NCBI GenBank assembly: GCA_903918595.1
Contig: CAIXFB010000164.1
Coordinates: 1 to 8,952, forward strand
Direction of reading: 5' to 3'
DNA: 8,952 nucleotides
DNA from: an uncultured Actinomycetes bacterium
Lineage (GTDB): Bacteria > Actinomycetota > Actinomycetes > S36-B12
Shown: in pieces, positions 1 to 6,010 of the stretch
Layout of the letters: each line of letters starts with the position of its first letter
Position numbering within the stretch: position 1 is the first letter of the stretch
Notes under the pieces: generated by a model
What the model was told of the DNA's origin: nothing
Database searches by the model: none
What the model saw: the letters and a program-made list of their open reading frames with translations, nothing else
Program-made: the position numbers and the translations under genes

Positions 1-41
1 AGCGCACTTGACTGCGATCGGGAAGCAAATCCTTCGCACTA

Positions 42-58
42 GCCGCGCTCACCGCGGC
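42..58 (-). terminator. Possible hairpin terminator after the glycosyltransferase gene
   Basis: A perfect 6-base inverted repeat, GCCGCG (42-47) and CGCGGC (53-58), with a 5-base loop lies about 33 bases past the stop of the minus-strand glycosyltransferase gene. It has no T-tract on either strand, so it is not a classical intrinsic terminator. GC-rich hairpins without a U-tract are reported as terminators in actinomycetes, so the role is possible. A frame starting with GTG at 52 (minus) runs open to the left edge (17 codons) but has no clear Shine-Dalgarno sequence; if it is a real gene the hairpin would cover its start. Low certainty. Confidence 0.28.
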
Positions 59-90
59 AACAAGTGCCGGAGGCAAGTGCGCAGATGCAC

Positions 91-1410
91 TCACGAAGTT
101 GCGTGCTTGCGCGCCACGGCTTCGATCACATCAGCACCCACTGTGGTGCCCTGTCGTGCCGAAATCGCAGCGGCCATCGCCTCCATGCGCGCAGCCAAAT
201 CAGCGTTGTCGAGGAGAGACTCGAGTGCGTCGTTCATCTCCTCTTCAGTGAACGCGTACGTAGCTAGGCGCTTACCGAACCCGAGTTCATCCATGCGCTG
301 CGCGTTGTCGTACTGATCCCAGAAAAGGGGCAGCAGAATCATTGGCTTTCCAAAGTGGAGTGACTCTGTGGTGGTGTTGTTGCCACCGTGTGTGATAACC
401 AGGTCGACCAGCGGAATGATTCTTGTTTGCGGCACGAACTCTGCACCCACCATGTTCGCTGCCAACTCGTACTGATCGTGCTGTGGCCCTTTCGAGACGA
501 TGAACCTGTGCCGGGTTTTGCCGAGCACATCGATAAGTCGCTTCATCAGATCCACGTCAGCACTGCCTAGAGAGCCCAAGGAAAGGTAAATCAGTGCGCT
601 GTCGGCGGGCCGGTTGACCACCTCAGCTGGAATCTCGTATGGCTCATCGGTGGAACGCACGGATGAATCCATTCTGTGCCAGGTGGAGTCAAGTGGGCGC
701 TCGTTGGTGTAGTCGGCCTCTTCTGGGAACACGTAGAGGTTCGCCGCATCAGAGGTGTGGATGAACTCCATATCGGGCAGGGCGGGTGCGCCGGAGGAGA
801 TCACAAACTCGTTGAAAGCGGTCCACATCTCACGATGTGTGCTCTCGTAGCGGTCGCGAAACTCCTGCCAGTTCGATGAATCGTCCTGCGCATAGCCTGA
901 GAATGGTGGCGCGATTCCGGCACCCTTCATCTCCAAGGGGTTACAGGAAACGATCCGCACAAACGGCACACCAGCGGTCATCATCGCGGGGAAGCACAGC
1001 ACGTTGTCTTCTACCACCACATCGGGCTTGACCCGCTTGATGATCTGCTTCAGCTGGGGTTCGCAGTACATAGCGCCATCAATGAGCGCCTGCCACGTTG
1101 GCTTGATGAACGTTTCTAGTTGTTCAATCGTTGGCTTGCGAAACTCTGGTGCCGTCTCCTTAATGAACTCTTTCCAAAATGCGCCTGCGTCTTGCTCGTC
1201 TGCATCCTCAGCGGGTGGTGCGAGGTCCACTAAATCCTCTTCAAAACCAAGGGCCGCCAACTTGCCCTTCCACGAGGCCTCGGCTGCAAACACCACGCGG
1301 TGCCCGCGATCGGCCAGGACCTTGCCGATGCCAATGCACTGATTCGTCGGTCCGTATGCCGACTCCGGCAAGAACAAAATCGTCAGCGCACGCGTCGTGT
1401 TATCTGGCAT
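91..1410 (-). CDS. GT1/MGT-family UDP-sugar glycosyltransferase lacking the usual catalytic His
   Basis: A 439-residue GT-B fold glycosyltransferase of the GT1 (UGT/MGT, YjiC-like) family, a usual length. These soluble enzymes move a sugar from a nucleotide sugar to a small acceptor. The N-terminal acceptor half begins with a beta strand (residues 8-15) and SAYGPTNQCIGIG (17-29). The C-terminal half has YLSLGS (275-280) and the donor-binding signature HGGNNTTTESL (341-351), followed by DQ (365-366) and N369. In typical family members the N-terminal strand ends in G-H-x-x-P, and that His deprotonates the acceptor; here the aligned residue is P21. The start is the ATG at 1410, set by AAGGAGA at 1425-1419, which overlaps the end of the upstream tetR-like gene. 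Only 3 bases separate the two genes, so they are co-transcribed. Acceptor and sugar are not predictable. It may belong to a subfamily with another catalytic base rather than being inactive. The family call is firm; the function is open. Confidence 0.82.
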   Translation of the reverse strand: MPDNTTRALTILFLPESAYGPTNQCIGIGKVLADRGHRVVFAAEASWKGKLAALGFEEDLVDLAPPAEDADEQDAGAFWKEFIKETAPEFRKPTIEQLETFIKPTWQALIDGAMYCEPQLKQIIKRVKPDVVVEDNVLCFPAMMTAGVPFVRIVSCNPLEMKGAGIAPPFSGYAQDDSSNWQEFRDRYESTHREMWTAFNEFVISSGAPALPDMEFIHTSDAANLYVFPEEADYTNERPLDSTWHRMDSSVRSTDEPYEIPAEVVNRPADSALIYLSLGSLGSADVDLMKRLIDVLGKTRHRFIVSKGPQHDQYELAANMVGAEFVPQTRIIPLVDLVITHGGNNTTTESLHFGKPMILLPLFWDQYDNAQRMDELGFGKRLATYAFTEEEMNDALESLLDNADLAARMEAMAAAISARQGTTVGADVIEAVARKHATS

Positions 1411-1413
1411 CGG

Positions 1414-2052
1414 TCAGTTCTCCTTGCTGCGGATCGGTGTGACGTGTCCGCTCTTGTTCGGCGCTGGCAACGCGCTGGCGGTTGCCAAGCGCGCGTAATC
1501 GAGGATCAATTCGACCGCACTCGCATAGTCGAGTGTGGGGTGTTTGGCCATGATGCGATAACCGTACGCGTCCTCTAAGGCCACGAGGTTTCGCGCAATG
1601 GTGAGAGAGTCTTGAGCAAGTGTGAAAACTTCCTGCCGCACGCCAAGATCCAGAATGTTTTGATACATCCCGACCTGGCGGTCATACAGTGAGGTCAGCA
1701 GAACTGCGTAGATCATGTTGCGTGCGGCTTCACCACCAAGGGAACACAGCAGCCGCACTTCCTCGTCATCAGCTCCTCTGGGTACCCCAAGTGAAATCGT
1801 GAGCGCAAGCCGCTCGGCTGGATCGGTTATCGAGGCAATCATGTTCAGGCGCTCGTTATAGAAGCGCTCCATGCCCGCCCGATTCGCCTCGACGAGGAGC
1901 ACGTCGATGTCTGGGTAGTGGTACAAAATCGCGCTCGACGAGATCCCGGCAGCCTCGGCGATCTGATTGAGGCGAACGGCTGAGCCGTGCTCGGCTATCG
2001 CTCGTTGCGCTGCGACAATCAAATCCGCTTTACGCTCACTTTTTCGGGCCAC
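1414..2052 (-). CDS. TetR-family transcriptional regulator, likely controls the divergent polyamine operon
   Basis: A 212-residue TetR-family repressor. The N-terminal three-helix DNA-binding domain is clear: residues 8-26 form helix 1, and LNQIAEAAGISSSAILYHYP (28-47) is the helix-turn-helix with the YHYP/YYHF-like end typical of the family. The rest (about 50-190) is a helical ligand-binding and dimerisation domain without a motif that names the ligand. The start is a GTG at 2052 (MARKSERK), preceded by a modest AAGGT Shine-Dalgarno at 2063-2059. It stops 3 bases before the glycosyltransferase start, so both share an mRNA. It is transcribed divergently from the polyamine importer operon across 122 bases holding direct and inverted repeats. 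This arrangement commonly means the TetR protein represses both its own unit and the divergent operon, with a substrate or intermediate as inducer. That a polyamine or its aldehyde is the inducer is inference. Confidence 0.88.
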   Translation of the reverse strand: MARKSERKADLIVAAQRAIAEHGSAVRLNQIAEAAGISSSAILYHYPDIDVLLVEANRAGMERFYNERLNMIASITDPAERLALTISLGVPRGADDEEVRLLCSLGGEAARNMIYAVLLTSLYDRQVGMYQNILDLGVRQEVFTLAQDSLTIARNLVALEDAYGYRIMAKHPTLDYASAVELILDYARLATASALPAPNKSGHVTPIRSKEN

Positions 2053-2073
2053 GCGCTGACCTTAGAAGGTTTT

Positions 2074-2100
2074 TTAACACAAATTCAACAATTTCGACAA
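2074..2100. repeat. Three imperfect 9-base tandem direct repeats in the divergent promoter
   Basis: The units are TTAACACAA (2074-2082), ATTCAACAA (2083-2091) and TTTCGACAA (2092-2100), directly adjacent. T at position 2 and ACAA at positions 6-9 are invariant; positions 1, 3 and 4 are mostly A, T or C. The repeats lie 22-48 bases upstream of the tetR-like start and overlap both candidate promoters, as expected for a regulator site. TetR proteins usually bind inverted repeats, and AAATT-CAAC-AATTT (2081-2094) inside this stretch would fit that. The array could also be chance in an AT-rich stretch. Confidence 0.4.
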
Positions 2101-2133
2101 AAGCCTGCAATCCCTCCATGTTGTGGTGTTACA

Positions 2134-2158
2134 TGACCTGAACCCAGATACAGGGTCA
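2134..2158 (+). promoter_or_regulatory. Inverted repeat / bulged stem-loop just upstream of the binding-protein SD
   Basis: TGACCTG (2134-2140) pairs with CAGG (2151-2154) plus TCA (2156-2158). This gives a 7-base-pair stem with a single bulged G at 2155 and a 10-base loop. As DNA it is a TGACC/GGTCA inverted repeat suited to a dimeric repressor. As RNA it would be a small 5' leader hairpin ending 4 bases before the ribosome site. Which role applies depends on the transcription start, which cannot be placed from the sequence. Confidence 0.4.
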
Positions 2159-2162
2159 GCCC

Positions 2163-2170
2163 AAAGGAGA
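2163..2170 (+). promoter_or_regulatory. Strong Shine-Dalgarno sequence of the binding-protein gene
   Basis: AAAGGAGA lies 4 bases before the ATG at 2175 and is the best ribosome site in the plus-strand operon. The next gene (permease) has only GAAAG at 3289-3293. The contrast fits the need for binding protein in excess over membrane components, and it fixes the ATG at 2175 as the start. Confidence 0.8.
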
Positions 2171-2174
2171 TCAG

Positions 2175-3287
2175 ATGCGTCGATCGTTAACCCCATCTTC
2201 GGTCAAGAAGACCGGAGCCATTCTTGCTACCGCGGTCTCAGCAGCACTCGTGCTGTCTGCCTGCGGAGGCGGCGATTCAGGAGCCGCGGATCTCGATCCC
2301 GAGGCCGACCTCACCCAGCAGAGCCTCACGGTCTCAAACTGGGCCGGTTACTACCCCGAAGACATGGCAGCGAAGTTCCAGGAGGCCGTGGGCGCACCCA
2401 TGACCATCACGAACCACGCCACCAACGAAGAGATCATGGCCAAGCTCACCGCAGGCGGTGACTCGGGCATTGACGTAGCTTTCGTCTCAGGCCAGTTCGC
2501 ACAGGCGCTCAACGAAGCCGGTCTGATCGAGCAGATCAACGCCGAGTTCGTGCCAAACCTTTCCAACCTCTACCCAGAGGCTCAGGAGTTGGCATACGAC
2601 CCGGGCAACAAGTTCTCGGTTCCCTACGCATGGGGCACCACCGGAATTTGTTACCGCAGCGATCTGATCGATGAGCCCACCAGCTGGAACGCCATTCTTG
2701 AACCGTCGGCAGAGAACCAGGGCAAGGTCACCGCGCTCGCTACCGAGCGTTGGTTGATGCTCCCAGCCCAAAAGGCACTGGGCTTCTCGGCAAACACCAC
2801 CGACGAGGCTGAGATGGAGCAGGTCAAGCAGAAGCTCATCGCAGCCAAGCCAGGTCTGCTCGCTTACGACGACACCACGTTCTACTCGCGTCTTGTGTCC
2901 GGAGAAGCAAACGCTGTTGTGGCATGGGATGGCTGGTGCAACTACGGCACCGCCGAGAACCCCGACATCAAGTTCGTTGTTCCCTCCGAGGGCAGCGATC
3001 TGTGGGCCGACACCATGGTGATTCTCAAGACGTCGAAGAACAAAGAAGCAGCTCACGCCTACATCAACTACATCCTCGACCCGGCAAACCACGCGTGGGT
3101 TGCGGAAAACATTCTGTACAACGTGCCGAACAAGGCAGCGATGGATCAAGTTGGTGCGGCACTCGCCGAGTCATACCCACCCATGGGCGTAACTCCGGCA
3201 CAGCTGCTTGAGGGCGAAGGTCTCGTGGATCTCGGCGAAGCCGGCCCGCTCTACACCAAGATCGCCACCGAGGTCACGTCCAGCTAA
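2175..3287 (+). CDS. potD: Polyamine-type ABC transporter substrate-binding lipoprotein (PotD/PotF-like)
   Basis: A 370-residue solute-binding lipoprotein that captures a polyamine (putrescine or spermidine class) outside the cell and delivers it to the permeases that follow. The N-terminus has basic residues (R2, R3, K11, K12), a hydrophobic stretch (14-28) and a lipobox LSAC with Cys at 30, then a Gly/Ser/acidic linker: a lipid-anchored protein. The mature part shows family landmarks: NWAGYY (55-60), YAWGTTG (151-157), W251, and WAD (277-279). By eye these match the aromatic residues and the Asp that form the polyamine pocket of E. coli PotD and PotF. The two acidic residues of the PotD DDARE segment are less clear: here the aligned stretch is TERW (190-193), so ligand preference may differ from spermidine. 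Cys at 159 and 255 are unusual extras in an extracytoplasmic protein. First gene of a six-gene operon with a strong SD. The symbol is by homology; exact substrate unproven. Confidence 0.9.
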   Translation: MRRSLTPSSVKKTGAILATAVSAALVLSACGGGDSGAADLDPEADLTQQSLTVSNWAGYYPEDMAAKFQEAVGAPMTITNHATNEEIMAKLTAGGDSGIDVAFVSGQFAQALNEAGLIEQINAEFVPNLSNLYPEAQELAYDPGNKFSVPYAWGTTGICYRSDLIDEPTSWNAILEPSAENQGKVTALATERWLMLPAQKALGFSANTTDEAEMEQVKQKLIAAKPGLLAYDDTTFYSRLVSGEANAVVAWDGWCNYGTAENPDIKFVVPSEGSDLWADTMVILKTSKNKEAAHAYINYILDPANHAWVAENILYNVPNKAAMDQVGAALAESYPPMGVTPAQLLEGEGLVDLGEAGPLYTKIATEVTSS

Positions 3288-3298
3288 CGAAAGCAGTT

Positions 3299-4219
3299 AT
3301 GTCAGCCTCGACAACTCAGTCAGGGCGCGGTGCCGCTCGGCGCCGCGCCCTGACTGGTCGTGCCATCTTTGCCGGACCGGGTTTGCTCTACATCACCCTT
3401 TTCATGACTATCCCTGTCCTGCTGGTTTTGGTCTACTCGTTTTTCCAGCGCGGTCGCTTTGGTGGGATCGTGTGGGAGTTCACTCTCGAAAACTATGTGC
3501 GCGCTTTTGAGCCGGTGTATCTGAACGTATTGAGCAATTCACTCGTCATCGCCGGCACCACAACGGTTTTTGCCCTCGTCATTGGTTACCCAACGGCCTA
3601 CGCGATCACCCGATTGCCCAAGCGCTGGCGCACGGTGGCACTGGTTCTTGTGGTGCTCCCCTTCTGGACAAACTTCTTGATCCGAACCTACGCCTGGATC
3701 GTGCTGCTCAATTCCGAAGGCCCGATCAACTCCTCACTCGTTGATGCAGGGATCATCTCCGCGCCCATCGGTTTGCTCTACACGCCTGGCGCGGTAATCG
3801 TCGGGCTTGTCTACGCATACCTCCCGCTGGTGATTTTGCCCGTGTATGCCTCGATCGAACGCCTTGATCGTCAGCTCATTGAAGCGGCGAGCAATCTAGG
3901 CGCTAGCCGAGTGCGTGCGTTCTTCGATGTGACTCTGCCGCTCACCCTGCCTGGGGTGATGATCGGTGCGATTTTTGTCTTCGTACCCAGCCTCGGAAAC
4001 TTCGTTGTTCCCGAACTCCTGGGCGGTGGCAAAACGGTGATGGTGGGCAACCTGATTCGCGATCAGTTCCTCGAGGCTCGTGACTGGCCATTCGGTGCAG
4101 TTCTCGCGCTGTTCGTAATTTCACTTCTCGTCATCTTGTTCGCGATTCAAGCTGCAATTTCCAGGCGCATCAACGGGACCGGCAAGCGATATGCAGCCAA
4201 GCAGGTGACCCATGCGTAA
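3299..4219 (+). CDS. potB: Polyamine-type ABC transporter permease (PotB-like)
   Basis: A 306-residue inner-membrane permease, one half of the importer channel. About six membrane segments are visible: roughly residues 22-48, 77-103, 111-137, 158-185, 215-240 and 264-286. The EAA loop that docks to the ATPase begins at EAASNLGASR (195-204) and ends in TLP (212-214). The tail is basic and cytoplasmic. The gene starts 11 bases after the binding-protein stop with a weak SD (GAAAG, 3289-3293) and overlaps the next permease by 8 bases. Codons 7-20, for the basic N-terminal tail, contain a very stable hairpin (3317-3356), probably relevant to expression. No start codon with a good SD lies between the hairpin and the first membrane segment, so the ATG at 3299 is the best start. 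Partner of the PotC-like permease. Family certain; substrate assigned from the operon. Confidence 0.9.
   Translation: MSASTTQSGRGAARRRALTGRAIFAGPGLLYITLFMTIPVLLVLVYSFFQRGRFGGIVWEFTLENYVRAFEPVYLNVLSNSLVIAGTTTVFALVIGYPTAYAITRLPKRWRTVALVLVVLPFWTNFLIRTYAWIVLLNSEGPINSSLVDAGIISAPIGLLYTPGAVIVGLVYAYLPLVILPVYASIERLDRQLIEAASNLGASRVRAFFDVTLPLTLPGVMIGAIFVFVPSLGNFVVPELLGGGKTVMVGNLIRDQFLEARDWPFGAVLALFVISLLVILFAIQAAISRRINGTGKRYAAKQVTHA
3317..3356 (+). promoter_or_regulatory. Strong GC-rich hairpin in the first codons of the potB-like gene
   Basis: CAGTCAGGGCGCGG (3317-3330) is the exact reverse complement of 3343-3356. The intervening 12 bases extend the stem by one G-U and three G-C pairs (3331-3334 with 3339-3342), leaving a 4-base loop (3335-3338). 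The result is an 18-base-pair stem in 40 bases. It sits 30 bases past the binding-protein stop and 18 bases past the potB start. No T-run follows, so it is not an ordinary terminator. Plausible roles are blocking 3' exonuclease to stabilise the upstream potD-like mRNA, or slowing translation of the permease genes. The structure is certain; the role is inferred. Confidence 0.75.
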
Positions 4220-4982
4220 TCTCGGCTGGCTGCGCGTGCCATTCATTTTCACCTACGCGTTTCTCTACATTCCGATCGCGGTTCTCGTGGTGATGAGTTT
4301 CAACGCAAGCAAAAGCCCATTCGTATGGACCGGTTTTAGTACCCAGTGGTACACCGCTTTGTTCAATAACGAACTGATCCGTCAGGGATTCATCAATACG
4401 ATGATTGTTGCGGTTGGCGCAACGATTCTTGCAACGATTCTTGGCACGCTGCTTGCCATCGGGGTTTCGCGCTACTTCAGGTCAGCGATTGTTGAGGCCT
4501 ACAGCCTCGCTCCCGCGATCATCCCTGACCTTGTGCTCGCGATCGGCTTGCTCGCGTTTTTTGCCCTGGTGGGCGTTACGTTGAGTTTGTTCTCGGTGCT
4601 ACTAGCGCACGTGGTGTTCGGCATGGCGTTCGTGGCCGCAGTAGTGATTGCGCGGATCGGCCAAACCGACTCGAGTCTGGAAGAGGCGAGCCGCGACCTA
4701 GGCGCGGGAGTTGTGACCACGTTCCGCAAAATCACGTTGCCCAGCCTTGCTCCGGCCATCATCGCGGGCGCCTTGCTCGTCTTCACCTTGAGCCTTGATG
4801 AGTTCGTCATCGCCTACTTCACCAATGGCCCCACAACACCAACCCTGCCGATCGTGATCTACTCAATGGTGCGTTTCGGCGTTACTCCTGAGATCAATGC
4901 CCTTGCTGCCCTGCTTCTGCTGGTCAGTTTCACCATCGTGATCTCCGCTCAACGGATCACCCGACTCACGGATGCCGTATGA
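4212..4982 (+). CDS. potC: Polyamine-type ABC transporter permease (PotC-like)
   Basis: A 256-residue inner-membrane permease, the second channel subunit; length fits PotC/PotI proteins. Membrane segments lie near residues 8-30, 62-86, 97-122, 126-148, 180-203 and 228-247. The EAA loop runs from EEASRDLGAG (157-166) to ITLP (174-177) and contacts the ATPase. SLDEFVIAYFTNGP (194-207), after the EAA loop, resembles the conserved PotC segment with an acidic residue before the last membrane region. The ATG at 4212 lies inside the end of the PotB-like gene (8-base overlap) and has AGGTGA at 4203-4208, so translation is coupled. It overlaps the ATPase gene by ATGA (4979-4982). Residues 70-77 are an exact four-residue duplication (ATIL twice) encoded by a 12-base tandem repeat within the second membrane segment. 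Confidence 0.9.
   Translation: MRNLGWLRVPFIFTYAFLYIPIAVLVVMSFNASKSPFVWTGFSTQWYTALFNNELIRQGFINTMIVAVGATILATILGTLLAIGVSRYFRSAIVEAYSLAPAIIPDLVLAIGLLAFFALVGVTLSLFSVLLAHVVFGMAFVAAVVIARIGQTDSSLEEASRDLGAGVVTTFRKITLPSLAPAIIAGALLVFTLSLDEFVIAYFTNGPTTPTLPIVIYSMVRFGVTPEINALAALLLLVSFTIVISAQRITRLTDAV
4419..4442 (+). repeat. 12-base perfect tandem duplication inside the potC-like gene
   Basis: GCAACGATTCTT occurs twice back to back (4419-4430 and 4431-4442), in frame on codon boundaries, and encodes Ala-Thr-Ile-Leu twice at residues 70-77 within a membrane helix. Identity at every base, third positions included, points to a recent slippage duplication rather than protein-level similarity. The segment stays hydrophobic and open, so the gene is presumed functional. 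Confidence 0.8.
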
Positions 4983-6010
4983 CACTAGACAGTACGAACG
5001 CCCCTCTTCTTCGCGTCTCATCCGTCAGTAAGGCTTATGGCGACGTCGTTGCTCTCGACGACGTAAACATTGAGATCCAGCAAAACGAGTTCTTCGCTCT
5101 CCTTGGCCCGTCGGGCTGCGGGAAAACGACACTGTTGCGTTCCATCGCTGGTTTCGAGGATCCCGATGCCGGGGCGATCACCATCCTTGGTGCGGGTTCA
5201 GGGGCAGGAGAGGGTGAACAGATTGATCTGCTCAGCCTGCCACCGAACAAGCGCCCGGTGAACTTGATGTTCCAGTCCTACGCACTTTTCCCGCACATGA
5301 ACGTGCGCAAGAACATTGCCTACGGTCTCGAACGTGAAGGGCTGGGCAAAGACGAAATCGCCGAGCGCGTCAATGAAGTCCTCATCACCACGGGACTTAC
5401 CGACAAAGCTGATGTCCGCCCGGCACAGCTCTCCGGTGGCCAGCGCCAACGAGTTGCCCTAGCCAGAGCGATCGTCAAGCGGCCACGGTTGCTGTTGCTT
5501 GACGAGCCACTCTCTGCTCTGGATCGCAAAGTGCGCGCTGAAATGCAAATAGAACTCAAGCGCCTGCAGCACGAGGTCGGCATTACCTTTGTGGTGGTTA
5601 CCCACGATCAAGAAGAAGCGATGAGCATGGCCGATCGAATCGCGGTGATGCACGAGGGTCGCGTTCAGCAGATCGCAGATCCGGTCACCTTGTACTCTCA
5701 ACCGGCCAATGTGTTCGTTGCTGACTTCATCGGTACCGGTTCACTCCTGCGCGGCATAGTGGCGAATGCCGTGCTGTTGTTACGTCCAGAGTCGGTGCAC
5801 ATCAGCGCTGATTTAGCAGGGGCCCAACTTCAAGGTGAGGTCGTCGAGACGCATTTCTTTGGTGGCTCATCCACCACGTCGGTGCGTGTCGCCGAGATGG
5901 AAACACTCATCGTGGCCAGCCATCCCGGTGCACCGAAGTTTGCGGTGGGAGAACGCGTGGGTATCTCCTGGAATGCCGATGATGCGATTTTGCTCGAGGA
6001 TCAACCATGA
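4979..6010 (+). CDS. potA: Polyamine-type ABC transporter ATPase (PotA-like) with shortened TOBE region
   Basis: A 343-residue cytoplasmic ATPase powering the importer. All nucleotide-binding motifs are intact: Walker A GPSGCGKTT (43-51), Q-loop Gln99 in FQSYALFPHM, signature LSGGQ (151-155), Walker B LLLLDEP (171-177) with Glu176, D-loop SALD (179-182) and switch His209. KRPVNLMFQSYALF (91-104) is characteristic of PotA-type ATPases. Two departures are visible. A Gly/Glu-rich insert of about ten residues (71-80) lies between the strand after Walker A and the PPNKRPV segment. The C-terminal TOBE domain is short: GSLLRGIV (254-261) runs almost directly into LLLRPE (266-271), where PotA proteins (about 370-380 residues) usually have some 30 more residues. 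The ATG overlaps the PotC stop (ATGA) and the stop overlaps the next start (ATGA), so translation is coupled on both sides. ATPase function is expected to be intact. Confidence 0.92.
   Translation: MTLDSTNAPLLRVSSVSKAYGDVVALDDVNIEIQQNEFFALLGPSGCGKTTLLRSIAGFEDPDAGAITILGAGSGAGEGEQIDLLSLPPNKRPVNLMFQSYALFPHMNVRKNIAYGLEREGLGKDEIAERVNEVLITTGLTDKADVRPAQLSGGQRQRVALARAIVKRPRLLLLDEPLSALDRKVRAEMQIELKRLQHEVGITFVVVTHDQEEAMSMADRIAVMHEGRVQQIADPVTLYSQPANVFVADFIGTGSLLRGIVANAVLLLRPESVHISADLAGAQLQGEVVETHFFGGSSTTSVRVAEMETLIVASHPGAPKFAVGERVGISWNADDAILLEDQP

Larger units (their letters stand above)
2053..2174. promoter_or_regulatory. Divergent promoter/operator region between the tetR-like gene and the polyamine operon
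   Basis: This 122-base spacer drives both transcription units and is clearly more AT-rich than the flanking genes, mainly at 2064-2105. From left to right it holds: the short inverted repeat ACCTT-AG-AAGGT (2059-2070), overlapping the tetR ribosome site; three 9-base direct repeats (2074-2100); a bulged stem-loop (2134-2158); and the SD of the binding-protein gene (2163-2170). TGACCT occurs at 2057-2062 and 2134-2139, and its inverted near-copy GGGTCA at 2153-2158. Candidate promoters are weak. Rightward, TCGACA (2094-2099) has a poor -10 match 17 bases on. Leftward, TTGTCG and TTAAAA lie 17 bases apart. I would not fix start sites from these. Confidence 0.7.

Noticed and set aside
69..267. 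GGAGG at 69-73 followed by an ATG at 85 on the plus strand
   Set aside because: It looks like an SD and start, but the frame runs antisense to the glycosyltransferase C-terminus, spacing is long (11 bases), and the predicted peptide is Cys/His/Arg-rich without similarity to any family I recognise.
2118..2141. Seven-codon upstream ORF (MLWCYMT) in the leader of the binding-protein gene
   Set aside because: No Shine-Dalgarno sequence precedes it, no run of regulatory codons is present, and the transcription start is unknown. It is probably chance.
2487..3149. Long minus-strand open frame (220 codons) opposite the binding-protein gene
   Set aside because: It lies wholly antisense to a clearly functional potD-like gene, its translation has no recognisable domain, and no ribosome site supports it. 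It is a by-product of GC-rich codon use.
3317..3356. Reading the potB hairpin as an intrinsic terminator ending a monocistronic potD transcript
   Set aside because: The stem is followed by GTCGTGCC without a T-run, it lies inside the potB coding sequence, and the downstream genes have no promoter of their own that I can see.
5730..5800. Frameshift or assembly error explaining the short PotA TOBE domain
   Set aside because: The frame continues cleanly through LLLRPE and to a stop overlapping the next start, as expected for a coupled operon, so an in-frame loss is more likely than an error.
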